DNA from: an uncultured Flavobacteriales bacterium | GTDB taxonomy: Bacteria > Bacteroidota > Bacteroidia > Flavobacteriales_D > Crocinitomicaceae | Reading direction: 5' to 3' | Length of the DNA: 32,000 nucleotides | Assembly: GCA_913059205.1 (NCBI GenBank) | Contig: CAJXRM010000031.1 | Span: forward strand, 1-32,000 | In this document: piece after piece, positions 7,347 through 17,000 of the stretch | Numbering within the stretch: the first letter of the stretch is position 1 | How the letters are laid out: each line of letters begins with the position of its first letter | Translations under genes and position numbers: made by a program | Notes under the pieces: generated by a model | What the model saw: only the letters and a program-made list of their open reading frames with translations | Database searches by the model: none | Told to the model about the DNA's origin: nothing

Positions 7347-8327
7347 ATGAACAGTTTACTAGAAAAAATAATCAACCACGAAGTCTTGAATTTTGAAGAT
7401 GCCCGAGATTTCATTTTTGGAATTGAAGAAGAATTAATAACATCTGATGAAGCAGCAGGAATAATGGTTGGAATTCAGATGCGAGGAATTCAATTGGAGG
7501 AATTGGATGGTTTTCGTTCAGCGCTTTTGGAGTTGTGTATTCCTGTTGAATTGGATTCCGAAAATGCAATCGATTTATGCGGAACTGGAGGAGATGGGAA
7601 AAACACCTTTAATATTTCAACGACAACGGCGCTTATATTGGCTGCGATGGGGAAAAAAGTGATTAAACATGGAAACTACGGCGTCAGTTCGATGTGCGGT
7701 TCGTCTAATGTTTTGGAAGAGTTAGGATTTAATTTTAAATCGAATACAGAAGCTCTAAATCGTGAATTAAGCGAAACCAATATTTGCTTTATTCACGCCC
7801 CACTATTTCACCCAACGATGAAAAAAATAGCCGTTACGAGACAGCATCTTGGCATTCGTACATTATTCAATAGTCTCGGTCCGATTGTAAATCCGACTCA
7901 GCCTGGATATCAATTAACAGGCACGTATTCACTTGAACTAGCAAAAATGTATCAGCATATACTTAAAAAGAAACGCGTGAATTTCAATGTTGTTTATGGA
8001 ATGGATGGTTACGATGAATTGACCTTAACCGATAGTACACGATTACTAGGGAAATACGACGATAAAATTTTTACATCGGAAAGTTTTGGAACGGAAAAAG
8101 TGGCTCCAGCTGAAATTTTTGCGGGGAATACAATCCAATCCGCCGCTAACATAATTGTATCAATTCTTTCTGGGAAAGGCAGTAAGGTTCAAAATGATGT
8201 TATTGCTGCGAACGTTGCAACAGCACTTCAACTGTATCAAACTGAAACTTCGATCACAGAATTATTTAACGAATCCATCGCTTTCATTCAAAGTGGACAA
8301 GGTTCCAAACATTTTAAATTCAATTAA
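7347..8327 (+). CDS. trpD: Anthranilate phosphoribosyltransferase
   Basis: TrpD transfers the phosphoribosyl group of PRPP to anthranilate. The 326-residue protein has the diagnostic CGTGGDG at residues 78-84, the following NISTTTA PRPP/Mg contact, and KHGN at 107-110, all in the expected order. The start at 7347 is preferred to an in-frame ATG at 7317: it follows the trpG stop by one base and begins the normal N-terminal helix (MNSLLEKIINHEVL). It is cytoplasmic and the third gene of the trp operon. The stop abuts the trpC ATG directly. Confidence 0.95.
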   Translation: MNSLLEKIINHEVLNFEDARDFIFGIEEELITSDEAAGIMVGIQMRGIQLEELDGFRSALLELCIPVELDSENAIDLCGTGGDGKNTFNISTTTALILAAMGKKVIKHGNYGVSSMCGSSNVLEELGFNFKSNTEALNRELSETNICFIHAPLFHPTMKKIAVTRQHLGIRTLFNSLGPIVNPTQPGYQLTGTYSLELAKMYQHILKKKRVNFNVVYGMDGYDELTLTDSTRLLGKYDDKIFTSESFGTEKVAPAEIFAGNTIQSAANIIVSILSGKGSKVQNDVIAANVATALQLYQTETSITELFNESIAFIQSGQGSKHFKFN

Positions 8328-9119
8328 ATGAAAACAATATTAGATACTATCGTTGACATGAAGCTCCAAGAGGTAGCTGCAGCCAAAACAAAAATCCGTT
8401 ATTCTGATTTCGAACAATTCGAACATTTTGGAAGAGCCTGCAATTCGCTTAAAACAGAATTAGTAAAGCCAAACTTTGGAATAATCGCAGAATTAAAGCG
8501 AAAATCACCGAGTGCAGGAATTATTAATGCCACGTTAGATATTCAGAAACAAGGTGAATATTATGAGAAATCGAATGTCGCGGGCATCTCTTGCCTAACT
8601 GATTCAACATTTTTTGGAGGAAGTTTAGAAGATCTTTTACTTCTTCGTAAATCCGTAACAACTCCAATTTTGAGAAAAGAATTCATTCTAGACGAATTTC
8701 AAATCTTCGAATCAAAAGCATACGGAGCAGATGTTATCTTGTTGATATCTGAAATTCTTAGCGCCGAAGAAATTCTTCATTTCACCATCATCGCTCAAAG
8801 TTTGGGAATGGAAGTTATCGTTGAATGCAACAGTAAAATCAGTCTTGAAAAAATAAACGACAGCGTTGATATCATTGGAATTAACAACCGCGATTTACAC
8901 ATTCAAAAAACGGATATTCAAACATCAAGAGATTTGTTCAAGTTCATTCCTAACAATACCGTTTGCATTTCTGAATCAGGTATAAAATCAAAAGATGAAT
9001 TGTACGAATTAGATAAAATTGGCTTCAACGGGGCGCTCATCGGAGAAAGCATTTTGAAGTCAACTGACACCAATTTCCTATCTCAATTAACTTCAATAAA
9101 AAGCTCGGTATGTTTGTAA
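8328..9119 (+). CDS. trpC: Indole-3-glycerol phosphate synthase
   Basis: TrpC closes the indole ring, making indole-3-glycerol phosphate from carboxyphenylaminodeoxyribulose phosphate. The 263-residue TIM barrel has IAELKRKSPSAG near residues 53-64 (catalytic Glu and Lys), SCLTDSTFFGGS, PILRKEFILDEFQI (second catalytic Lys), IVECNSK, GINNRDL and SESGIKS, each on a successive strand. It is a separate gene here and is not fused to trpF. The last 10 bases overlap the trpF start. Confidence 0.95.
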   Translation: MKTILDTIVDMKLQEVAAAKTKIRYSDFEQFEHFGRACNSLKTELVKPNFGIIAELKRKSPSAGIINATLDIQKQGEYYEKSNVAGISCLTDSTFFGGSLEDLLLLRKSVTTPILRKEFILDEFQIFESKAYGADVILLISEILSAEEILHFTIIAQSLGMEVIVECNSKISLEKINDSVDIIGINNRDLHIQKTDIQTSRDLFKFIPNNTVCISESGIKSKDELYELDKIGFNGALIGESILKSTDTNFLSQLTSIKSSVCL

Positions 9120-9706
9120 AAGTATGTGGATTAAAAGATCCGAATCAAGTAGAATCGTTGGACTTTATGGTTGAGTTTGTAGGGTTTATATTCTATCCTC
9201 ATTCCAAACGCTATGTGGCTATTCCGCCCAACTCTACTAAGGCGAAAAGAGTAGGCGTTTTTGTAGACGAACTATTCAATGAAATTGAAACCCGAATTGA
9301 AACACATTATCTGGACTTTGTTCAGTTACACGGCGATGAAGCCCCAGAACGATGCCGGGAAATCCGTAAAATAGTTCCTGTAATAAAATCATTTGGGATG
9401 GATTCATTTTTTGATTTCAAATCTCTAATTCCCTACGAAGGAAATGTCGACTATTTCCTTTTCGATACAAAAACGCCATTAAAAGGAGGTTCCGGAATTC
9501 AATTCGATTGGACTATTTTAAACCGTTACAATTTATCAACACCATTTATTTTGAGTGGTGGAATAAATGAAGATTCAATCAAATCCATTAAACAAATTTA
9601 TCATCCCAAACTGGTTGGAATTGATCTTAATAGTCGTTTCGAAATTAGTCCAGGAAACAAAGATGTAGAACGTATAAAAAAATTCATTCATGAACTCAAC
9701 AATTGA
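9110..9706 (+). CDS. trpF: Phosphoribosylanthranilate isomerase
   Basis: TrpF performs the Amadori rearrangement between TrpD and TrpC. The 198-residue TIM barrel begins with VKVCGLKDP, containing the catalytic Cys. It has [14 protein letters not shown] with the catalytic Asp, FILSGGI, and GIDLNSRFE before PGNKD, the phosphate site. It overlaps trpC by 10 bases and trpB by 17 bases, indicating tight translational coupling. At 198 residues it is slightly shorter than many homologues but all motifs are intact. Confidence 0.94.
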   Translation: MFVKVCGLKDPNQVESLDFMVEFVGFIFYPHSKRYVAIPPNSTKAKRVGVFVDELFNEIETRIETHYLDFVQLHGDEAPERCREIRKIVPVIKSFGMDSFFDFKSLIPYEGNVDYFLFDTKTPLKGGSGIQFDWTILNRYNLSTPFILSGGINEDSIKSIKQIYHPKLVGIDLNSRFEISPGNKDVERIKKFIHELNN

Positions 9707-10883
9707 CACGCACATACCAGATGAAATGGGTTTTTACGGAGAATTTGGAGGAGCATTCATTCCTGAATTACTTCACCCAAATGTAGAAGAACTAAAAACT
9801 GTTTACTCAAATTTGAAGAACGATTCTTCATTTAAATCTGATTTTTTAAAATTACTGAGCGATTATGTCGGTCGCCCTACTCCACTTTATAGAAGTGAAA
9901 AGCTAAGTATTGAATTCGGCTGTGAAGTCTACCTCAAACGAGAAGATTTAAATCACACTGGAGCACACAAGATCAACAATGCACTTGGACAAATTTTGCT
10001 TGCGAAGAAAATGGGAAAAGTAGAAATTATTGCAGAAACAGGAGCAGGTCAACACGGGGTCGCAACGGCCACAGCTTGCGCTTTAATGGGTTTGCGTTGC
10101 AAAGTTTTTATGGGCGAAATCGACATAGAACGACAAGCTCCAAATGTTGCGCGAATGCAATTTTTAGGAGCAGAGGTAATTCCAGCTGTAAGTGGCAGCA
10201 GAACGCTGAAAGACGCAACAAATGAAGCAATAAGATATTGGATAAATAATCCCAATTCTTACTATTTAATTGGCAGTGTTGTCGGGCCACATCCATATCC
10301 ACAAATAGTTGCAGATTTTCAATCTATCATCTCTGAAGAAATAAAAAAACAGTTATTCGAAGCAACGGGGAATATGAATCCAACCAAAGTAATTGCGTGC
10401 GTTGGAGGAGGAAGTAATGCAGCAGGAGCGTTTTATCATTTTTATGATCAGCCAGAAGTTGAATTGATTGCTGTTGAAGCGGCTGGACTTGGATTAGGCT
10501 CAGGGAAAAGTGCAGCAACATCAATTTTAGGAAAGCCTGGTGTACTTCATGGAAGTAAAACTATACTAATGCAAAACGAGTTTGGACAGGTAACCGAACC
10601 GTATTCCATTTCGGCGGGTTTAGATTATCCTGGAATTGGACCCTTGCACGCGCATAGCATAACGACCGGTAGGACGATTGGCGTTTCGGTGACAGACAAT
10701 GAAGCATTAGAAGCCGCAAAGTCCTTATCTAAGAACGAAGGAATCATTCCAGCTTTGGAAAGTGCACATGCATTGGCGGCTCTTTCGAAAATCACGTTGA
10801 ATTCAACAGACGTTGTTGTCGTTAATTTATCCGGTCGTGGAGACAAGGACATGGCGACGTATATCAATCATTTTACCGTTTAA
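9690..10883 (+). CDS. trpB: Tryptophan synthase beta chain
   Basis: This PLP enzyme condenses indole with serine to make Trp, receiving indole through a tunnel from TrpA. Over 397 residues it shows [21 protein letters not shown] with the PLP lysine at residue 94, [11 protein letters not shown], the glycine-rich GGGSNA phosphate loop, and a C-terminal GRGDKDM. The N-terminal [13 protein letters not shown] is typical of TrpB1, the form that partners TrpA, in line with trpA immediately downstream. The ATG lies within the end of trpF. Confidence 0.97.
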   Translation: MNSTIDTHIPDEMGFYGEFGGAFIPELLHPNVEELKTVYSNLKNDSSFKSDFLKLLSDYVGRPTPLYRSEKLSIEFGCEVYLKREDLNHTGAHKINNALGQILLAKKMGKVEIIAETGAGQHGVATATACALMGLRCKVFMGEIDIERQAPNVARMQFLGAEVIPAVSGSRTLKDATNEAIRYWINNPNSYYLIGSVVGPHPYPQIVADFQSIISEEIKKQLFEATGNMNPTKVIACVGGGSNAAGAFYHFYDQPEVELIAVEAAGLGLGSGKSAATSILGKPGVLHGSKTILMQNEFGQVTEPYSISAGLDYPGIGPLHAHSITTGRTIGVSVTDNEALEAAKSLSKNEGIIPALESAHALAALSKITLNSTDVVVVNLSGRGDKDMATYINHFTV

Positions 10884-10887
10884 CTCT

Positions 10888-11619
10888 ATGAATCCATTTA
10901 TCAAAAACCACAAGCAAAAAAGTATATTCGTAACAGCTGGCTACCCTAAGTTAGATAGCTTGGCTGGTCAAATTAAACTTCTTGAAAAGTATAACATCGA
11001 TTTTATCGAAATTGGAATTCCATTTAGCGATCCTTTAGCGGATGGACCAACAATTCAAAAAACGAGTGAAGTAGCGATCAAAAACGGGATGAATTTGCCG
11101 TTGCTTTTTGAACAACTTGCTAAAATTAAAACTGAAACCCCTTTGGTATTGATGGGATATTTAAATCCAGTTCTCACTTACGGAATTGAGAAATTTGTTT
11201 CTTCTTGCAAGGATTGTGGAATAGCATCTGTTATTTTGCCCGACTTAAGTTTTGAAATTTACGCCCGATTTTACAAATCTATTTTTGATCAATATCAATT
11301 GCCAATATCATTTTTAATCACTCCCCAAACTGAAACTGAGCGCATTGAAAAGATGGTAACACAATGTAAAGAGAGTTTTATTTATTTGGTTTCTGACAAT
11401 TCAACTACCGGAACGGACTCAGAAATGAATTTGAATGAGTGCCGTTTAAAGTCGATTTATGCATTAATGGATAACACTCCATTAATGATAGGCTTTGGTA
11501 TTAAAACAAAATCGGACATTGAAAAAGTTCATCAGTTTGCCGATGGTGCGATAATTGGGTCAGCTTACTTGAGAGCACTTGAAGTAGGCACTGAAAATGC
11601 TTTTTTGGAACAACTTTAA
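10888..11619 (+). CDS. trpA: Tryptophan synthase alpha chain
   Basis: TrpA splits indole-3-glycerol phosphate into glyceraldehyde-3-phosphate and indole, which passes to TrpB. The 243-residue TIM barrel carries FIEIGIPFSDPLADGPTIQ with catalytic Glu41 and Asp52, VILPDLSFE, and the SDNSTTGTDS phosphate loop. The start at 10888 is preferred to the in-frame ATG at 10813, which lies inside trpB; it follows the trpB stop by 4 bases. At 243 residues it is somewhat short for the family but complete. Its stop overlaps the convergent tsaB stop by 3 bases, so the operon ends here; no hairpin terminator is visible. Confidence 0.95.
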   Translation: MNPFIKNHKQKSIFVTAGYPKLDSLAGQIKLLEKYNIDFIEIGIPFSDPLADGPTIQKTSEVAIKNGMNLPLLFEQLAKIKTETPLVLMGYLNPVLTYGIEKFVSSCKDCGIASVILPDLSFEIYARFYKSIFDQYQLPISFLITPQTETERIEKMVTQCKESFIYLVSDNSTTGTDSEMNLNECRLKSIYALMDNTPLMIGFGIKTKSDIEKVHQFADGAIIGSAYLRALEVGTENAFLEQL

Positions 11620-12287
11620 ACTGCTTTTTTTCCAGCTATAAAATCTTTTAAATAAAATGGTTCCCAGTAAGCAACATCTTCAAATTTATGCTCTAAGAAT
11701 TTTTGAAAAGCCAGTTTCACTTGACCAGAAGCAGAAGATTTTATGGAAGAATCGATGCTACAATTTTTATCCGACCAAATTTCTTGTAATTTTTCGGCAC
11801 CATCACCAAAATAGATGAAAGGTTCAAATTCAGAATACGAATTTTCTTCGATGATATCCGCTGATATTTCTTTTAGCAACGTTCCATTTTTATGGTAAAA
11901 GAGATTGTACACTTCCATTCTACGTGCGTCAATAACTGGACAGAGTGTAGAATTTGGATAAAAAGCTCGGGCTTGTTCAGCTAAACAAGTCAAAGCATCA
12001 ATAGCGATGAGCGGTATTTCAAGAGCGTAGCACAATCCTTTTGCCGTTGCGGCACCAATTCTCAGTCCCGTATAAGACCCAGGTCCTGAAGCCAACGATA
12101 TAGCTGAAAGTTGATTGATTTTAATGGATGCTTTTGACAACACATCTTCGATAAAACAGTTTAAATTTTCACCATGTGAATAACCGTCTTCTTCAATTTC
12201 TTTTAGAGCGATTAACTGTCCATTCAACGATAAGCCAACAGAACAAACTTTTGTGGCTGTTTCAAGGTGTAAAATATAGGTACTCAC
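11616..12287 (-). CDS. tsaB: tRNA threonylcarbamoyladenosine biosynthesis protein TsaB
   Basis: TsaB is the scaffold partner of TsaD in t6A modification of ANN-decoding tRNAs. The 223-residue ASKHA-fold protein opens with ILHLETATKVCSVGL and contains SGPGSYTGLRIGAATAKGLCYAL, the signature of the YeaZ/TsaB group. It lacks the metal-binding histidine pair expected of TsaD, which excludes the catalytic paralogue. The gene begins 2 bases after the stop of the upstream response regulator, so both are likely transcribed together from the promoter near 13105-13134. It converges on trpA. Confidence 0.93.
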   Translation of the reverse strand: MSTYILHLETATKVCSVGLSLNGQLIALKEIEEDGYSHGENLNCFIEDVLSKASIKINQLSAISLASGPGSYTGLRIGAATAKGLCYALEIPLIAIDALTCLAEQARAFYPNSTLCPVIDARRMEVYNLFYHKNGTLLKEISADIIEENSYSEFEPFIYFGDGAEKLQEIWSDKNCSIDSSIKSSASGQVKLAFQKFLEHKFEDVAYWEPFYLKDFIAGKKAV

Positions 12288-12289
12288 AA

Positions 12290-12982
12290 TTATTGAATTT
12301 CAAGTTTAAAACCGATTCCATGAATGTTTGCTATTTGAATACGTTCATCTTCTTTCAAATATTTTCTAAGTTTTGTGATAAACACATCTAAACTTCTTCC
12401 AACAAAATAATCATCTTGTCCCCAAACACCAGTCAAAACAATATCTCTTGCTACAACTTGATTTTTGAATTTGCATAAAATCTTCAGAATTTGCGCTTCC
12501 TTTTTTGTCAAATGTTTTTCAAAATTAGGGTGTTTTAGATTGAAATTCAATGTATCAAAAACATAATCTCCTAAATTATAAATGGACTGGTCTTCTTCAA
12601 GTACTTCTATATTTACTCTACGTAACATAGCTGCAACTCTTAATTGAAGTTCTTCTACATTAAATGGTTTTGTTAAGTAATCGTCTCCACCAGATTTAAA
12701 TCCTTCGATTTTATCCTCATCATTTGATTTTGCTGTAAGAAAAAGAATTGGTATTGATGTATTTATTTTTCTTACGTCCCTTGCCAATGTAAAGCCATCT
12801 TTCTTAGGCATCATCACATCAAAAATGCACATATGAAAACTGTTTTCATTGAATCGTTGAAATCCTTCGGCACCATCAGTGCAAAGTGTTACTTCATAAC
12901 CATCAGATTTTAATTGATCTGAAATAATAAATCCAAGGTTCGCGTCGTCCTCAACTAGCAATATTTTAATTTTCATAGACAT
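12290..12982 (-). CDS. OmpR/PhoB-family response regulator, orphan
   Basis: The 230-residue protein has a receiver domain with an acidic pair (VEDD), phospho-acceptor Asp in FDVMMP (Asp53 when counted from MKIK), and Lys in LTKPF. A winged-helix DNA-binding domain follows, ending VWGQDDYFVGRSLDVFITKLRKYL. The sequence recalls the RprY-type regulators of Bacteroidota, but no histidine kinase lies beside it. The start is set at 12982 (or the ATG at 12976, giving MKIKILL). The frame stays open upstream to 13084, but that stretch crosses the terminator hairpin at 13038-13073 and encodes no family sequence. tsaB follows 2 bases later. Confidence 0.9.
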   Translation of the reverse strand: MSMKIKILLVEDDANLGFIISDQLKSDGYEVTLCTDGAEGFQRFNENSFHMCIFDVMMPKKDGFTLARDVRKINTSIPILFLTAKSNDEDKIEGFKSGGDDYLTKPFNVEELQLRVAAMLRRVNIEVLEEDQSIYNLGDYVFDTLNFNLKHPNFEKHLTKKEAQILKILCKFKNQVVARDIVLTGVWGQDDYFVGRSLDVFITKLRKYLKEDERIQIANIHGIGFKLEIQ

Positions 12983-13030
12983 GAATGTGAAGTTGAATAC
13001 TAAGATATTAAGAAAAGTTGAATAAGATAT

Positions 13031-13073
13031 AAAAAAGAATGAGAGCCGAGGACTGGCGTCCAAGGCTCTCATT
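13031..13073 (-). terminator. Terminator hairpin in the leader of the response regulator gene
   Basis: A perfect 10-bp stem (AATGAGAGCC at 13038-13047 with GGCTCTCATT at 13064-13073) is topped by a second 4-bp GGAC/GTCC helix at 13050-13053 and 13058-13061. On the minus strand it is followed by CTTTTTT. It lies about 25 bases after the promoter's predicted start and about 50 bases before the gene start, so it should stop transcripts early. Confidence 0.8.
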
Positions 13074-13099
13074 ACACTAATCAACCTAACCTACTACTA
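13031..13099 (-). ncRNA. Candidate short hairpin RNA / attenuated leader
   Basis: A promoter at 13105-13134 and a strong terminator at 13031-13073 would define an RNA of roughly 65-70 nt on the minus strand. It would start with a GTAGTAGTAGGTTAGG-type single-stranded segment followed by the two-tier hairpin. It could be a stand-alone small RNA or the prematurely ended leader of the response regulator-tsaB transcript. No known riboswitch class is recognised. Evidence is layout and hairpin only. Confidence 0.5.
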
Positions 13100-13104
13100 C
13101 ACGT

Positions 13105-13134
13105 CAAAGATACAATGCATTAGCCGATTTCCAA
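13105..13134 (-). promoter_or_regulatory. Bacteroidota-type promoter
   Basis: On the minus strand TATCTTTG (13112-13105) exactly fits the -7 element TAnnTTTG. TTG (13134-13132) lies 19 bases upstream at the -33 position. It is the best promoter match in the window and would drive the hairpin RNA, the orphan response regulator and tsaB. The rest of the gap to 13332 is AT-rich with no further feature that I can name. Confidence 0.65.
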
Positions 13135-13332
13135 GTGAAATAACTATTTTTTTTACACCCTACTTTTTTTTAGCTTCCTAAGAATTAAAGGGTAAAGATC
13201 ATACAAATTGAAACGAAAAACATCTACAAAACCCGTTAAGTAAAGAAAACAAAGGATTTAATAATTTAACAGAATGTAATATTATTGTTTATTTTTAAAA
13301 TCAATAAAAAATAAGAATCCAAGAGTAATACT

Positions 13333-13340
13333 TATCTTTG
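13333..13340 (+). promoter_or_regulatory. -7 promoter element for the PhoB-like regulator gene
   Basis: TATCTTTG exactly matches TAnnTTTG, 37 bases before the ATG at 13377. No TTG is found at the usual -33 spacing, so the promoter may be weak or activator-dependent. Confidence 0.4.
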
Positions 13341-13376
13341 TCCTACTTATTACGTTCAATTTTGTAAAATCACACA

Positions 13377-14045
13377 ATGGAAACCATTTTAATAATCGAC
13401 GACGAAGAAGATATCCGTGAAATAATTAGCTATAATTTATCAAAAGACGGGTACACCGTACTAAAAGCAAAAAACGGGTTAGATGGAATAAAGAAGGCGA
13501 AAAAGAATATTCCTAACTTAATTCTTCTTGATGTTATGATGCCAGAAATGGATGGAATTGAGGTATGTGAGCTATTGCGGGCAGACGAAACAACTAGAGA
13601 TATTAAAATTTGCTTTTTAACTGCTCGAAGTGAAGATTATAGCCAAATCGCTGGTTTCGACGCTGGTGCTGATGATTATGTGACAAAACCCGTAAAGCCA
13701 AAAGTTTTGGCCAGTAGAATTAAAGCTATTTTAAGGCGCAGTTCGAATCCTCAAGAGCAGGTTGAAATCAGTGAAAAGGGCATAGTAATTAATCGTGAAA
13801 AATACGAATTATTAAAAGACGGTGTTGCAATTCACCTTCCAAGAAAGGAGTTTGAATTACTGGCTTTACTTCTATCAAGACCAGGTGACGTTTTCGAACG
13901 TGAAGTAATTCTTCAAACGGTCTGGGGCTCCGAAATTGTAGTTGGAGATAGAACCATCGATGTTCACATTCGAAAACTCAGAGAGAAAATAGGTAACGAT
14001 TCTATTAAAACGGTAAAAGGAATCGGTTACAAATTTATTTCATAA
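13377..14045 (+). CDS. PhoB-like response regulator, orphan
   Basis: The 222-residue protein has an N-terminal receiver domain (IIDDEED acidic pocket, phospho-acceptor Asp52 in LLDVMMPEMDG, Lys in VTKPVKP) and a C-terminal OmpR/PhoB winged helix ending IDVHIRKLREKIG and VKGIGYKF. It closely resembles the regulator at 29465: both share a LT(A/S)R(S/A)EDYSQIAGF segment and an almost identical recognition helix. That suggests a recent duplication and overlapping DNA targets. No kinase is adjacent; the partner may be the PhoR-like kinase at 30151 or one outside the window. It diverges from the regulator at 12290 and converges on the giant adhesin gene with a 6-base gap. Confidence 0.92.
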   Translation: METILIIDDEEDIREIISYNLSKDGYTVLKAKNGLDGIKKAKKNIPNLILLDVMMPEMDGIEVCELLRADETTRDIKICFLTARSEDYSQIAGFDAGADDYVTKPVKPKVLASRIKAILRRSSNPQEQVEISEKGIVINREKYELLKDGVAIHLPRKEFELLALLLSRPGDVFEREVILQTVWGSEIVVGDRTIDVHIRKLREKIGNDSIKTVKGIGYKFIS

Positions 14046-14051
14046 TCATCA

Positions 14052-17000
14052 CTAGCGAATCATATTAATGTGACCCACATAGTTGTATTTCTCTCCCCTT
14101 TGTCCATCTGTAACACTAATCTTCCAAGTATAGGTTCCATCTTGACATAAGATTCCATTATAGGTTCCATCCCATCCATATTCCGGATCAAGAGATTCAA
14201 ATATTAATTCGCCCCATCTATTAAAAACCAACATGCTATAGCCTGATAATTGATAATTCGGTGGGAAAACCGGGAAGAAGGTATTATTGTATTGATCTCC
14301 ATCAGGTGTAAATGTATTCGGAACATAAATCAAATAAGGCTCAATCATCACGATAGGTTGACAAATTTCATCTGTACAACCATAAATTGTAGATGCCAAT
14401 AAGCAGGCCATAATAGTATCTCCTGTATTTGAATTACTCACCAAAATACTTGGATTAATTTCTGTGGATGTTCCATATCCCGAAAATGTCCAATCTGCAT
14501 AATCGGCATCATGTGAGATATTTGTAAATTCAATATATGAATCTATAAAGGTTGGTGCATCTGGGCTATAAAGGAAATTTGCTACTGGATTCGGACGAAC
14601 ACAAAATACATCGTCTCCATATCCACTTAATGCGCATCCATATATAGACGTTCCAGTAAAAGTTACTGAATAACAGCCAAGTTCATCAAAAGTTGCTGTA
14701 ATTGGACCACATCCGTTAATAACAGTTCCATCTGAAAACTCCCAAGCACAATTTCCTCCAAATATAGCAGGATCAATTGTTGACTCAATAGTCACAGTCA
14801 TTGGTGTACAACCATTTAATTCATCTGCGGCAAATATGACCTCAGGAGTAAAAAACGTATCGACAACTACCGAATCAACTAGTGTTGTACAGAAGTCCGT
14901 GATTTCTATTACATAGGTCGTTAATTCAGAAGGAGTAACTAGTAATGAAGAATCAGAACTTATAGAAGTTCCTTGAACGCTCCAATCATAAAAATATGGC
15001 GATTCTCCAGTTAATACCTGTGAATTAAGCGAAACGGGACTTCCAGGGCAAACGATGGTGTCGTTTGAAACTAAAATTGACAAGGCGTCATATAGGCTCA
15101 CCACCGTAGTATCTTCAAAAGTAGTAAAGCAACCAAACTCATCTTCAACAGTAACTATATAAAGTGTTTCAATAGCTGGCATTACTGTTTGATTTTGGGT
15201 GTTAACACCATTGTCCCAATGATAGGTTAGTGTTCCTGTACCACCTGTTGCCTCTGCCGTTAAAAAACCACTTCCACCAGGACAAATAGTTGTATCTGGT
15301 CCTGCAACAACTACTAATTCAGCTGGATTTATCATATTAACCGTTGTACTATCATATGCTATACAACCGTCAATATCCTCTACATAAATATAATATGGAC
15401 CATCACATAAGTTTCCAATAGTTGATGAAGGTCCAAGTAGAGCACCACCATAGAAACTGTACGAAACTGCGGTTGACGCAAACACTTCAATTGTTCCATC
15501 GCATGCATCAAAACAAATAGGGCTTGTAAAATGAATGGAATCAATGACCATTGGAACTGGTTCAAAAATTTCAAAGTCTAGTGTGTGAGAGCAACCATTA
15601 TCATCTGTCACCAATAAATTATAAGCATTAGGACAAAGGTCTTCAATTGTAGCTTCATCTCCTATTGGATTGCCCGCTTGCGTCCATTCATAATTATAAT
15701 CAAACTGAACAGTACCGCCTTGAACAGTTGAAGAAGCCGTTCCGTCACAGTAACCAAAACAAACAGCATCGGTTGGATTAACATCCGTAATGAGTAACAA
15801 TGGAGGTTCAGTCAAAGTTTCTGTTCCTATGACTTGACATCCATTTGCATCTACAACCACTAAATCATACGTTTGAGCATCTAAAAGATCAAAAATCGGA
15901 TTAGGGCTAAAACTAATTCCATTATCAATACTATACTGGTAATTAGGAGTTCCCTCACTAGCATTAAAAACTATTGAACCCGTCGCATTTTGGTAGCATG
16001 ATAAATCTATTAAGTCTGTAAAAAATTCCAACTGAGTTGGTTCAGTAATTTCAAGTGGTCCTGATGCATTGGTAACACAACCGTTATCATCAATTACCGA
16101 CAGATTATATATTCCCGCACATAATCCATTGAAAACATTTGAAAGTTGGTAAGCGCCACCAATCGAATATTGAATAACTCCAGTACCACCCGTTGATGTA
16201 ATTGTAATTTCTCCATCACAAACGCCATTACAAGATGTGTTTGAAGACGCGACACCTGTTATAACTGGAGAAGGCTCTGTATCTACAATTACATCGGTGC
16301 TACCTATACACCCATTCATGTCCATCGCATAAATTGTGTACGAATTCGTTAAAAGGCCTCCGAAAATATTACCTGCAACATAAGTTATGTCATCAATACT
16401 ATATGTGTAACCTGGTATTCCACCAGCGGCACTTGCATTAATTTCACCATTAGGCAAACCACATGTTGAAGGTGAAGAAATGCCGAAAGCATTTACCTGT
16501 GTTGGAGTTGTTACATCGATTGAAGAAGTTATTGTACATCCGTTATCATCTACAACTTGAAGTCCATAAGTTCCAGCGCAAAGTCCTGTTGTTACTGGGT
16601 TAACTGTAAAAGTAACGCCATTATTTACTGAATATAGGTAAATTGGTGTTCCACCAGCGGCTGCAAATGAAATTTCACCGTCACATGTTCCAAAACAATT
16701 AACTGGCACAGATGCGTATCCTGAAGTTAACAATGGTGGTTCGGATACAGTTACTATTCCGCTCGCTGTACATCCTGTTATATCTTGAACAACTATATCA
16801 TAATCCCCTGAAGCCAAACCGAAAAAGGTTGATACTGCCTGGAACGATCCACCGTTATTATTACTATATGTATAGCCTCCGTTTCCTCCTGATGCTGCCA
16901 ATTGAATAACTCCAGAATTATTTTCAAAACACGACAGGTCATTGACTAAAAAGTCGAAACTTACAGGTACCGGTTCGAAGACTTCAATTGGATAAGACAT

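Noticed and set aside
12983-13084. A 34-residue N-terminal extension of the response regulator at 12290 (open frame to 13084)
   Set aside because: It runs through a perfect terminator hairpin downstream of the promoter and encodes sequence unlike any receiver domain; family members start at MKIKILLVEDD.
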